Source: Warburgia ugandensis (lineage: Eukaryota > Streptophyta > Magnoliopsida > Canellales > Canellaceae). From it: a DNA stretch of 64,000 nucleotides. The position numbers were made by a program, and so were the translations under genes. The notes under the pieces were generated by a model. The model ran no database searches. It worked only from the letters and a program-made list of their open reading frames with translations, and was not told where the DNA came from. This document shows, piece after piece, positions 47,976-59,176 of the stretch; position 1 is the stretch's first letter, and each line of letters opens with the position of its first letter. Location: the NCBI GenBank assembly GCA_035236585.1, contig CP141128.1, positions 28,177,618-28,241,617 on the forward strand, given 5' to 3'.

Positions 47976-49073
47976 TTGCAATGTAGATTTTATAAAATTT
48001 AATTAAAAAATCCAAAAAATAAAATTTTTAGGAATTGATAATTTAAGTATTTTAGGTAATTTAGGTGCATTTTTCAATATTTTTTGTGCATAACCACCTT
48101 ATTTCCTAAATTTGGTACTTATTTTTAATTTTCCTTTTCATGAAAACAGGAAAATGGAGGAAATTGGCAAGTGGATCTACATCAAAATAGAAATTTTCTT
48201 GCTTTCCTAGATTAGAATTTTATTTTATTTTGAGTGAATCTTGAAGTGAGGCCCCTTTGTAATTTTCAATTTTTAAAAGGTTGTATAATACAAGCAAGTG
48301 TGGGATAAGGTGGCTCACACTTGATCTTCATCAGAAACCCCACTGTAAGTTTCCTCACCCCTTTTAATTCTTAGATTAGTGTTTGCATTTTCATTGTTTG
48401 GTAGTATAAGTGCATATAAAAGGCATATTTGATAGTTGCTCCATTTTTTAGGGTTTTGCATTAGTTTACTATTTTAGTTGCATTCTTAGGGCACGTTTAA
48501 TACTTTAAGGTGACATATATGTTGATCGAACTACCATGGAGTATGAAATTTAATTAGTAAGGGCACCCTACCCCCGCAAGATCAAGGGTAGATTTCATCA
48601 CCACTCCCTAGCCCACCTAGGATAAGCATCTCAAGCACGCTACCCTACCCTTCAAATTAAATTAAAATTAATCAGAAGAGACCTATAGGGCCATCACATG
48701 CTCGTAGAACCCTCTTACTAAGACGCGATCTATTGTCACTCCAATGGCTTTTGAGCACTGTAGTTATAGTGGATGTCTTAAAATCCAAGTGATTTTCTCA
48801 TGCCTTCCATTGACATTTGTGAGGTCTAAACGCCTCCTTACATGAGGATTGTATTAACCACCTTGTGCAAAACCTAACTGGTAAGCAATAGTCAAATCTA
48901 AAGGAGAGAAGGAGTACTAGATTAGGCTAATTAAAAGCATTGTTCCCACACAAATTCAAGAATGTGAAAATATTGCTGCTTATTAGGCTCAAGGATTATA
49001 TTATGCCCTTTGTTTCTACATCATTCTAGGAAGTTAGGTTGCATCATGTAGGTTAGTTTTCCTCTTAAAAAAA
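47976..49073 (+). mobile_element. Untranslated leader of element A
   Basis: About 1.1 kb between PBS and gag with no open frame. It includes the phrase AGTGTGGGATAAGGTGGC and, at 48775-48900, a version of the leader module with GAGGT-CTAAAC-GCCTC (48821-48836) and a second GAGG at 48844. The upstream AGAGC hairpin seen in B and F has been lost. Confidence 0.75.
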
Positions 49074-50105
49074 AATGCCTATCAAGAAGAGGATAGATTT
49101 CATAGATTATATGCATCGATGGATAAGTTAGATACTATGAAAAGTCAATTGCTTAAGTTAATAGCTTCTAGGCAAGTTGCACCAAAACCTCAATACCATA
49201 ATGACTATATCTATTCTAAGCATCCCCATTCCACTCCTTCATGGCCCCCATCAAACTCCATAGACAATGAATGCCATTAGGAGCTATTGGATGCACTTAA
49301 TGTATTATCATATCCTAGCAATTTTTATCCTGAAACAAATTACCAAGATTATAATGGATGGGCTAGGCATCATGAACAACCATGATCTTAGGATTATCAA
49401 TATTAGGAAGAACCACAATGGTCCTATCCTGGTCAACACTGCCATGATTATTTAGAATATTAGGGTCAACCATCATGTGTTCAACCTGCTTAGTCTTTTT
49501 CAGTACTCCAATACCACATCAATACTAATCCTATGAGTCATTTCCTCCACAGTATGAAGAACAACCATTAAAAGAGGATATGCAACAACTTTTTGAGAGA
49601 ATATAACAAAACAGGATTGCCAATGAAAAGTGGCATGAGGAAATAAAAAGAGAGTGAGTAATGGATTGCAAAAATGAAACTAATATGGGAAAGTACTGAA
49701 AAAACATCACTAAAATGGATGAGATAATAAAACAAATTAAGGATACTAAAGAGCCATTTATCACTGATAATAGGATGAAAATTTCTTATGATCCATCTGA
49801 GCTACAAAGTCCACAACTATCCTTAGAAACCTCCAACTCAGATCTACTCAAGTCATGTCTTACTCCTTATGGTCATGATGAAGGGACATCTATTGATGAA
49901 GAAATGAAGCTGTAGAAACATCTAACCCATATCCTCTTAAATCGTGTCCTACTAATTTTATGAATGTGATGAAGGCACATCCATTGAGGAGATGAATGAG
50001 TTGTTGGATAAGCTAGTGTAGATCCCCCTATAAAACTTGAAATGCATATTGACACCTTACTTGTGCCCATAAAATAGGAAGAAAAAGAGTCAGTTGATGT
50101 ACATT
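49074..50105 (+). pseudogene. Element A gag-like gene (decayed)
   Basis: Homologous to the B gag-like frame. Translation from 49074 (AAT where B has ATG) gives AYQEEDRFHRLYASMDKLD, later NYQDYNGWARHHEQP, with stops at 49278 (TAG), about 49384 and several later points. The C-terminal part keeps TSNSDLLKSCLTPYGHDEGT and a second DEGTSIEE-like repeat near 49970. It is longer than B near the N-terminus: about eight codons between 'YQEED' and 'ASRQ' are absent in B. GW..H...SW resembles the Athila Gag signature. No pol follows. The frames 49267-49455 and 49531-50070 (minus) are shadows or fragments. Confidence 0.72.
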
Positions 50106-50491
50106 AACCTACTTTAGGGTACACACAAAAAGATAACTAGGGTTTAAGCCAAACCTTGTACCCACCTCTAGTAATACAAGAACAACCTTTTAGGGAAGGG
50201 CAGAGTTAGCTTATACCCTAATTTCAGGACAATGTTAGGGAAACAGAGTCCCTCAATTTGGTCAAGAAAAGGGTCATTCAACTCCAAATGGGCCAATAAA
50301 ATGCATAGTTGTACACAAAATCATTGTGATACCATCATCTCAATTTTCGAGGTGGAAGAATTATATTAACTACTTTGAAATTTTGAAGATGGGGGATCAC
50401 TAATATGATTTCCCATAGTTAAAAATCATGGTGATCTTCATTGTTTTAATGTTACCACGACCAAAAAATTTAGGGTGGAGGCAATATATAG
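50106..50491 (+). mobile_element. Element A, region after gag, left of the B insertion
   Basis: Matches 54870-55210 of B (GAACAACCTTTTAGGGAAGG, then CAATTTTCGAGGTGGA). The sequence stops at GGCAATATATAG, where B inserted, and resumes at 59177 with CGCGAGATTTTGAAGTGGC. Confidence 0.85.
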
Positions 50492-50496
50492 ATTAC
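50492..50496. repeat. Target-site duplication of element B, left copy
   Basis: ATTAC, identical to 59172-59176. Confidence 0.92.
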
Positions 50497-52554
50497 TGTT
50501 AAGTGTTCAATTTTGGTCAAAATACCCCTAATTTAGTATTTAATTAGAGCATCTAGGCCATCAATTTCAAGATTTTACATAAAATATTTCAATATCACTT
50601 TAATTGGCCATCCAACCGTTGAATTGTAAAATTAACGGTCAGATGATCATCAAAGGTAATTAAATGAATAATGAATGGTTCAGATGATTCTAATTGGGCC
50701 CAATGCATTGCAGATCAATCGACTCAAGCATGGACGATCCAAATCAAATCACGAAGATCAGATGAGGATAATGAAGTTGCATGGAAAAAGAAGACTTTGA
50801 AGACTCTTAGGACAGAACAAAGTTAAAGAAAGAGTTCTATCAAGATTGGGATGCTAGTGGACCCCACCCCTTTATCTCTCTATCCTCTCTCTCTTATCTC
50901 CTGCTCCTCTCTTACACGTCTCTCTCTCCTTTCTCACGACTCTATCTCATGTCTCTCTCTCTCTCTTCTCTCTCTCTCTTTCACACTCATGTCTCTATCT
51001 CTCCACCGCTCTCTCTCTCCTACACGTCTCTCTCTCCCTCTTGTTTTATTATTCTACCTCATTCTCTCCACTTGGGGGCTGGCCGCTCTCGTCTCTCTCT
51101 ATTGGGGACGTAGGGGGCTCTCCTAGTCTCTCTCTATTCTGGTTTCCCATCCCAAACCATCCCCCTATTCCTATCTATTATCGTCACTACTAGTCCCCAG
51201 CCATCTCTGTTGGTCTCCTAGCCCATCATCTCCTATATCTTTTTTTGTCTGCCCACCAACCACCTTCACCCACAATCTTCCCATCTTTTTCTGCGTCACC
51301 GGACAACCACCCCCAAATTCTCCAACGTCTTCTTCTGTTCTCCAACCTCGGTCCCTTCCTCTCTCAACCTCTTCTCTTCTACTCTCTCTCTCTCTCTCTC
51401 TGCTTCCTTGCCTCACTCAGGCAGGCCAAGAGGAGAAGGAAACCCGAACTAGGTTTCCATTCTTTGCCCCTCCTTTATTCTCTTCTCCCCACTTTTCTCT
51501 TCTTCCTTCTTCCCCTTCTATCCCACATTCCCCTTCTCCTTCACTCTCCCTCTTTCTTTTCCCAGCCAATTTCTTTGCATCTCTCCAATCTCTTCTCTCC
51601 CCTCCTTCTCCTACTTCCTATTTCTCCCTGCATCTCCACCGCAACGTCCTTCTCTTCATAGTCCCCATCTCTTGCTTTCCCCCTCTCTCGGATTCCCTTC
51701 TTCTCTCCACTTCTTCTCTTTCTCACCCCCTCTTGCTCTGCTTAGTGTCTCCTATATTCCTCTCTCTCGATTCTCTATCGCAACCTCTACTCCTCCACTC
51801 TCTCCGATCAACCTAAGCCGGCAACACCGGCTGCACCTTCTCCACCCTCACCCGCATTCTCCATCTGCCTCTCCTCTATTCATCGGGGCATCGACCAGAC
51901 TAGTCGACCCCCAGCTTCCAGCATCACCTCTCTCTTTTCCCAGAATTCCATCTCCACCTCGGTTAGATCCACCCCTGCTTCTAGACTACCGACCCAGGGA
52001 GGAAAAACTTATTGGGTTTCCCCCACTCTCTTCTCCTCTCCCTTCCCCTCTTTTCCTCTCCTCCTTCTTCCTCTTTCCTTCTTCTCCCTTCTCCTTCTCC
52101 TTCTCCTTCTCCATCTCTCTTCGTCCAATTTTTCTTTAAAACCAGATTTTTTCACGAATTCCACTTCTGCCCCTGGTAGATCTGAGGAATTCCAATTGTG
52201 TCCTCATTGTAATTCCATCTGGGTCCCTATTTTAATTACTTCTGTGTCCTTGAATGCTCCAATTTTAACTTATCCACACTCTGTCTATCCAGAGACAGTG
52301 ATATCCAAGACTGCTTATTTAGTTTTATTTGCTATTTTTTTCTTGAATAAATAATTGTGTAAATTGCAACAGTTGAATAAATCTGAATTTTATTTTATTG
52401 TTAGTTTAATTCTGGTATATTCTTTATTTTTATTCTTTTATTAATTGAATTTTATTTAAAACTCCATCATTTTAAAGCAAGTCCCTGTGGGATTGACCCG
52501 TATTTGCATAGCTATACTATAATGGCCCGTGCACTTGTGGTTAAACAATCAACA
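50497..52554 (+). mobile_element. 5' LTR of element B
   Basis: TGTTAAGTGTTCAATTTTGG to ...AACAATCAACA, 2058 bp. It pairs with 57001-59171. It contains a long CT-rich leader (50865-52130) producing chance frames (50851-51126, 51245-51661, 51672-52139). Its 3' end has the conserved GGATTGACCCGTATTTGCAT block. Confidence 0.93.
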
Positions 52555-52578
52555 AGTTTTTGGTGCCGTTGCAGGGGA
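52555..52578 (+). other. Primer binding site of element B (tRNA-Asp type)
   Basis: AGTTTT followed by TGGTGCCGTTGCAGGGGA, differing from the tRNA-Asp site TGGCGCCGTTGCCGGGGA at two positions. Confidence 0.88.
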
Positions 52579-53777
52579 CTTGCAATGGAGTTTTTATAAA
52601 TTTTAATTAAAAATCCAAAAAAATAAAGAAAAAACTAGAAAAAATCCAAAAAAATAAAAAAATTAGTAATTACATTTTTTTTAAAACATTTTAGGAATTT
52701 TTAGGTGCATCTTTAATTTTTACATAACCACTTTATTTTCTGAATTTAGTACTAATTATTAATTTTCTTTTTCAGGAAATTGGAGTGGAGCATCATCAAT
52801 TACATAGATTTCTCTTGTTTTCTTAGATTAGGAATTTTTTGAGTGAATCTTGTAGTGCCTTTGTAATTTTTATTTTTAATTTCAATTTTTAAAGGGTTGT
52901 AATAATACAGGACAAGTGTGGGATAAGGTGGCCCACACTTGATCTTCATCAAAAACCTCACTATAAGTCTTCTCGCTCATTTATTTTCTAGATTAGGGTT
53001 TGCATTTAGTGTAATTTTGCATTGTTTGGTAGTTAATTGCATATAGAAAACATACATTATATTTGTTGCATCTTAGGGTTTGCATTAGTTTATTGCTTTC
53101 AATTGCATTTTAGGACATGTCTAACGCTTTAAGGTGAATTATATGTTGATCGAATTGCCATGGTATGTGAAAATTAATTAGTAAGGGCACCCTACCCCTT
53201 ACAAGATCAAGGGTGGATTTCATCATCACTCTTTGGCCCACATAGGATAATCACCTCAAGCTCACAATCCCACTATTCACTTTAAGTTAAAATCAATTAG
53301 AAGAGACCTATAGGGTAGCACATGCTCGTAGGACCCTCTAAATAAGACACGATTTACTATCACTCCAGTGGCTTTTGATCACTGTGGTTATTGGGGGTTG
53401 TCTAATAGAGCCTCGCTCTTCCCCCACCTCTTGTCGACGTTTGTGAGGTCTAAACGCCTCCTTACACGAGGGTTGTATTAACCACTTTGCTTAGAACCTA
53501 ACTAGTAAGCAATAGTCAACTCCTAAAGAGAGTAGGAGTGTTAGATCAGGCTAATTAAAAGCATTGTCCCCACAGAAAATCAAGAAAATAAAATATCTAT
53601 GCTTGTAAGACTTAGGGGATTGCTTGATTATGTCCTTGATTGTGCATCATTCTAGGCATTTAGGTTGCATCATTTAGGATAGTCTTTAAAAAAAAAAGAA
53701 AGGAAAAAAGAAAGAAAGAAGAGAAGTACTCATTCATTATATATAATTCATTTTGTTGTATATAAAGATTGATTACA
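52579..53777 (+). mobile_element. Untranslated leader of element B
   Basis: About 1.2 kb with no supported open frame, collinear with the A leader. It includes AGTGTGGGATAAGGTGGC, the leader module at 53390-53530, and an A-rich tract just before the gag ATG. Confidence 0.8.
53390..53530 (+). ncRNA. Candidate structured leader module, copy in B
   Basis: GGGGG (53393-53397) can pair with CCCCC (53421-53425) around AGAGC-CTC-GCTCT (53407-53419). Then comes GAGGT-CTAAAC-GCCTC (53445-53460) and a competing GAGG (53468-53471). Compared with LTR F the second stem changes T-A to T-G and still pairs as RNA. It could be a packaging or dimerisation signal; this is not proven. Confidence 0.5.
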
Positions 53778-55217
53778 ATGGCTTATCAAGAAGGGGATGG
53801 ATAAATGATGACTCGTACAAGGGATAGGGTATTTGCCTCAAGGCAAGATACTGAGTCATATTCACAACCTCAATACAACAATTACTATGCTTATCCTGAA
53901 CCACAATATCCTAATTCTACTTGGCCATATGGCTCTGCATACAATGATTATTATTAGGAGCTAATGGATGCACCTCATGCATTCACTAAACCTAGCAATA
54001 ATTACTATCCTAAGACAAATTACCAAGATTATAATGGATGGACTAGGCATCATGAACAATCATGGTCTCAGGATTATCAACCATCTCAGGACAAACCAGC
54101 ATGGTCGTACCCTAATCAACCCTACCAGGGTTATCATGAAAATCAGGGTCAACAATTATGGTTCCAACTTGATCAATCCTTTCCTAGTACTCCAATGACA
54201 CAACAGTATATGCCTGTTGAGTCAATGCCTTCATCACTGGAGGAAGACACATTTGATGAGAACCTTAGGGTATTAGCAGAATCAACTAAACAACTTCATG
54301 AAGAGGTGGGTCAATTACATGCTATATTTATGGAAAGATTTGGAGGATTTGTACCAAATGAGAATAAGGATGAACCATCTATTAATGATGATAGGATAGA
54401 GAATTCATGTGATCATTTGGAAATACAAAGTCCCCTACCATCCCGAGAAATCTCCAATACAGATATACTCAAGGCAGATCTGAGTCATTGTTATGAGTCC
54501 GATGAAGAGACATCCATTGAGGGAGATGATGAATTCATAGAAACCTCCAACACAAAACCCCTCAATTCGTGTCCTATCTATTTTTACAAAATTGATGAAG
54601 GAACATCCTTTGAAGGGGCAAAGGAATTGTTGGAGATTGTGCCACTAATGAACACTTCTCAATGGCAAGACAAAGTAGAACTCCTTATAGAGCCTCAAAT
54701 TCAAAATGAACCATGTAATGTTGAAGACGTACCTGATTGGGACCTACATACCTTATTAAAACAATCATTAGATAAGAAATTAGGCCCACCTGAATTATTG
54801 CATGTGCCAATAGAACAGTACAAGAAAGAGTCCATTGATATACTGTCCATACATCAACCAACTCTAAGGTACACACTATAAGATAATAAGGATGTAAGCA
54901 AAACCATGCTCCCTCCTCTATTAATACATGAACAATCTTTTAAGGAAGGGCAGAGTCAGCTTATACCTCAATTTCAGGACAATGTAAGGGAAAAAGAGGA
55001 CCATCCACATCCATATGGTCTAAATGAATTCATGGTAGTTCACATTGTTATAGAGATTCCACCACCCAAATTTTCAAGGTGGAGGAATTATATTAATTAC
55101 TGTGAAATTTTGAATATAGCAGATCATCAAAGTGGTCTCACTCAATTTACATTTATGGTAGTCTACAGTGTCATAATGCTACTATCACAAAAAATTTCAG
55201 GGTGGAAGAAAATATAG
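53778..55217 (+). pseudogene. Element B gag-like frame, 480 codons with three stops
   Basis: ATG at 53778 opens a frame that stays in phase to 55217 and is broken only by TAA (codon 9), TAG (53955, codon 60) and TAA (54879). The longest open piece is 53964-54881 (305 aa). The N-terminal third is Tyr/Gln/Asn/Pro-rich with NYQDYNGWTRHHEQSWSQDY, resembling the Y-x-x-GW-x-x-H-x-x-x-SW signature of Athila Gag. A heptad-like stretch NLRVLAESTKQLHEEVGQLH follows, then two acidic repeats (DEETSIEGDDE and DEGTSFEGAKE). The tail has a repeated MVVH/Y...SRW/GW motif. No zinc knuckle, protease, RT or integrase is seen, so the element depended on helpers. Element A has AAA where B has the third stop. Confidence 0.78.
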
Positions 55218-57000
55218 ACTATCGCGAGATTTTGAAGTGGCGTGAGAAATCTTGCCATTTCATTGTTGGGATTAGGAAAACTCAATACCTATTGAGTATA
55301 GATTAGGATATATTAGGATATGTTTGGCTAAAGATGTTAAACTTAGCGCTCACTACGAGGCAACCCAGAGTTTTTCATTTTTTGTTTTCTACATCACCCA
55401 TATTCATTTTAGGTCCTACTTTTTAAAACATTGAGGACTGTTTCTGTTAGGTTGGGGGGTGTAGAATTCCAGCAAATTCTAGTTTTTTTTTTTCCATTTT
55501 TAGGTTCTTTCCTTAGTTTTTCAAAAAAAAAAAAAATGAAAAATTTTAAGTCATTTCTTATACTATGATGAGAATTGGATTTTCTAAAGTATAATTTAGA
55601 TAACTTTAGCTTATTAATAGAATTGAATATGAGTAATGCATTATTTTACTCATTTTCTAAAGTATTCAATGAAAGCAAAGTCTCAGATCACATCTGTACA
55701 CGCAGTTGCATATAGATAGTCCAAATTGATAAGTGGCTATAACTTAGAAATTATGAAGAAATTTAGTGGAGACTTATAACCTAAGTGAGTTTTAGAGCCA
55801 CTCATTTATTTGGAGAGGTTATAAATGTTCTTAATTTTCTTCAGTGTGCATAAAGAAAATTGATCCCAAACTCTTAAATTTGGCTAATTACCTAAATAAT
55901 TAGAATACTACTTTTAAAATTCTGGAAGTTCATTGAATTTGATAGATTATAGGAAACCTAGAAAATGATTTATGCCATCCTTGTTATAACTTAGAGACAT
56001 AAAGCCTACCTAGAAGTATTTTACCACTAGTCAGCCAACTTGAGCTTTTAATATAAGCCGTTTCCTTTTGTCAGCCAAATTACCCTTTACCCATATTAAC
56101 TAGTATAAATTATCCATTACCCATTTTTCTTTGAAAAATAAGTTAGAGATGAATGAAAGAATATATTTTAGTTGCAATGAAAGTAGAAAAGTGGATATCA
56201 AGAAAAGAAATATTATTCAAAGTGAGTCAAACGTACTAAAATATAAAGAAAAGAGTCTGAAATTATTTTTTTTTGAAGAATGCAAAGAAAAATAGAAAAA
56301 GAAATATTCACTTTAGCAAAATAAAAGAAGAATTGCCTACTTTACTGAAGACTTCTACTTATTTTTTGAAGAAACATTGAATACCCTTATACCCTTTCTT
56401 TGGTACCATGTCCTAAGCCTATGTTTCATCCTAGTTAAAGACCTATTGATTCTAGGTGAAATATAGTCTTGATGAGAAAATGAATGGATAGGATTAAAAG
56501 AGTGGTATTTCTAAATATTCAAAGGTAATGGCATCTATTCCAAAGGGATCAAAACAATTCCTTAGTAACTCCCGTTCTTCATGAGTATATGTGAGATAAA
56601 TTTGCTTTTATTAACTCTTCTCACATAATTAAAAGAGAGATATGATTTGAACCCTCTATCTGAGAGACTTTATTTCTGAGCGTATGTCAGTAGTAAGGAT
56701 TGAGGTCAAAACATATTTTAGATGGAGTTCAAAATTTAGAAGTCCACTTAGAGAAAAAGATTATTCTATGTGTAGACTGTATACACACACACTCACTCTG
56801 AGATCTGAGCTCAAGTGGAATGTTTTTAGCATATAGGTAGGGTTTTGAATTCTTCAGTCATCTTTATTAGTTTGCTACAGTTGATGGATTTATTTAAAAT
56901 AATTCTCTGAGAAAAAAAATGGAGATGACCTGAAAAATAAATTTTTTTGATCTGATTCTTCAAATCTTTCGCTAGGGACTAGCAAAATGCTGGTTGGGGG
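55218..57000 (+). mobile_element. Element B 3' internal region, non-coding
   Basis: About 1.8 kb without recognisable coding. It includes GAGGCAACCCAGAG (55356, a common phrase near the end of Athila/Tat-like internal regions) and GGTTGGGGGGTGTAGA at about 55450, an internal purine tract resembling the polypurine tract. The block shared with A and G1 (GGAGACTTATAACCTAAGTG) follows, then ACTAGCAAAATGC and the polypurine tract TGGTTGGGGG (56991-57000). Confidence 0.82.
56991..57000 (+). other. Polypurine tract of element B
   Basis: TGGTTGGGGG immediately before the 3' LTR start; equivalents at 4962-4971 and 61265-61273. Confidence 0.85.
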
Positions 57001-57604
57001 TGCGTTAAGTGTTCAATTTTGGTCAAAATACCCCTAATTTAGTGTTCAATTAGAGTGTCTAGGCCATCAATTTCAAGATTTTACATAAAATATTTTAATT
57101 TTTCTTTAATTGGCCATCCAACCGTTGAATTGCAAAATTAATGGTTAGATGATCATCAAAGGTAATTAAATGAATAATGAATGGTTCAGATGATTCTAAT
57201 TGGGCCCTGTGCATTGCAGATCAATCGACTCAAGCGTGGATGATCAAGATCAAATCACGAAGATCAGATGAGGATAATGAAGCTGTATGGAAAAAGAAGA
57301 CTTTGAAGACTCTTAGGACAGAACAAAGTTAAAGACATAGTTCTAGCAAGACTAGAATGCTAGTGGACCCCACCCCTTTATCTCTCTGTCCTCTATCTCT
57401 TATCTCTCTTTTCCCTCTCTCTTATCTCTTATCTCTTATCTCTTATCTCTCTCCTCTCTTTTCTCTTTTCTCTTTTCTCTTTCACTCTTATCTCCCTCTC
57501 TTCTCTCTTACACGTCTCTCTCTCTCCTTTCTCACGACTCTATCTCACGTCTCTCTTTCTCTATCTTCTCTCTCTTTCTTTCACACTCACGTCTCTATCT
57601 CTCC

Positions 57605-57674
<70 letters not shown>

Positions 57675-59171
57675 TTTGTTTTATTATTCTCCCTCGTTCT
57701 CTCCCCTTGGGGGGCTGGCCACGCTCGTCTCTCTCTATTGAGGATGTAGGGGCTCTCCTGATCTCTCTCTATTCTCATTTCCGATCCCAAACCATCCCAC
57801 TATTCCCATCTATTATCGTCACTAGTAGTCCCCAACCATCTCTGCCGGTCTCCTAGCCCATTATCTCCTCTATCTTTTTTTGTCTGCCCACCAACCACCT
57901 TCACCCACAATCTTCCCATTTTTTTCTGCATCATCAGACAGCCACCCCCAAATTCTCCAACGTCTTCTTCTGTTCTCCAACCTCGGTCCCTTCCTCTCTC
58001 AACCTCTTCTCTTCTACTCATTCTCTCTCTCTCTCTCTACTTCCCTACCCCGCTCACGCCAACCAAGAGGAGAAGGAAACCCAAACTGGGTTTCCATTCT
58101 TTGCCCCTCCTTTCTTCTCTTCTCCCCACTTTTCTCTTCTTCCTTCTTCCCCTTCTATCCCACGTTCCCCTTCTCCTTCACTCTCCCTCTTTCTTTTCTC
58201 AGCCAATTTCCTTGCATCTCTCCAATCTCTGCTCTGCCCTCCTTCTCTTACTTCCTATTTCTCCCTGCATCTCCACCCCTTCTCTTCATAGTCCCCATCT
58301 AATGCTTTCCCCCTCTCTTGGATTCCCTTCTTCTCTTTCTCACGCCCTCTTTCTCTACTTAGCTTCTACTATATTCCTCTCTCTCTCTCGATTCGCTATC
58401 GCAACCTCTACTCCTTCACTCTCTCCAATCAACCTAAGCCGGCAACACCGGCTGCACCTTCTCCACCCTCACCCGCACTCTCCATCTGCCTCTTCCTCTA
58501 TTCATCGGGGCATCGACCAGACTAGTCGACCCCCAGCTTCCAGCATCACCTCTCTCTTTTCCCAGAATGCCATCTCCACCTCAGTTAGATCCACCCCTAC
58601 TTCTAGACTGCCGACCCAGGGAGGAAAAACCTAGATTGGGTTTTCTCCACTCTCTTCTCCTCTCCCTTCCCCTCTTTTCCTCTCCTCCTTCTTCCTCTTT
58701 CCTTCTTCTCCCTTCTCCTTCTCCTCTCCTTCTCCATCTCTCTTCATCCGGTTTTTCTTTAAAACCAGATTTTTTTTCACGAATTCCACTTCTGCCCCTG
58801 GCAAATCTGAGGGATTCCAGCTGTGTCCTCATTTTAATTCCATCTAGGTCCCTATTTTAATTACTTCTATGTCCCTGAATATTCTATTTTTAACTTATCC
58901 ACATTTTGTCTATCCGGGAATAGTGATATTCAGGACTGCTTATTTAGTTTTATTTTCTATTTTTTTCTTGAATAAATAATTGTGTAAATTACAACAGTTG
59001 AATAAATTTGGATTTTATTTTATTGTTGGTTTAAGTATATTCTTTATTTTTATTCTTTTATTAATTGAATTTTATTTAAAACTCCATTTTAAAGCGAGTT
59101 CCTATGGGATCGACCCGTATTTCCATAGCTATACTACAATGGCCCGTGTACTTGCAGTTAAATAATCAACA
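57001..59171 (+). mobile_element. 3' LTR of element B
   Basis: TGCGTTAAGTGTTCAATTTT to ...AATAATCAACA, 2171 bp. It is longer than the 5' LTR mainly through pyrimidine repeats, including (CT)32. The first ~350 bp is closely similar to the 5' LTR with scattered changes. Chance frames in the CT-rich part (57357-57749, 57880-58302, 58101-58634, 58567-58860 and their antisense) are not genes. Confidence 0.92.
57607..57670. repeat. (CT)32 microsatellite, LTR-specific expansion
   Basis: 64 bases of pure CT. The matching place in the 5' LTR (about 51003-51040) has only a few CT units broken by other bases. Confidence 0.97.
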
Positions 59172-59176
59172 ATTAC
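59172..59176. repeat. Target-site duplication of element B, right copy
   Basis: ATTAC, identical to 50492-50496; element A sequence resumes directly. Confidence 0.92.

Noticed and set aside
58101-58634. 177-aa open frame (and 57880-58302, 51245-51661, 51672-52139) as genes
   Set aside because: Overlapping frames in CT-rich LTR sequence of B; corresponding frames in the two LTRs are not conserved as protein.
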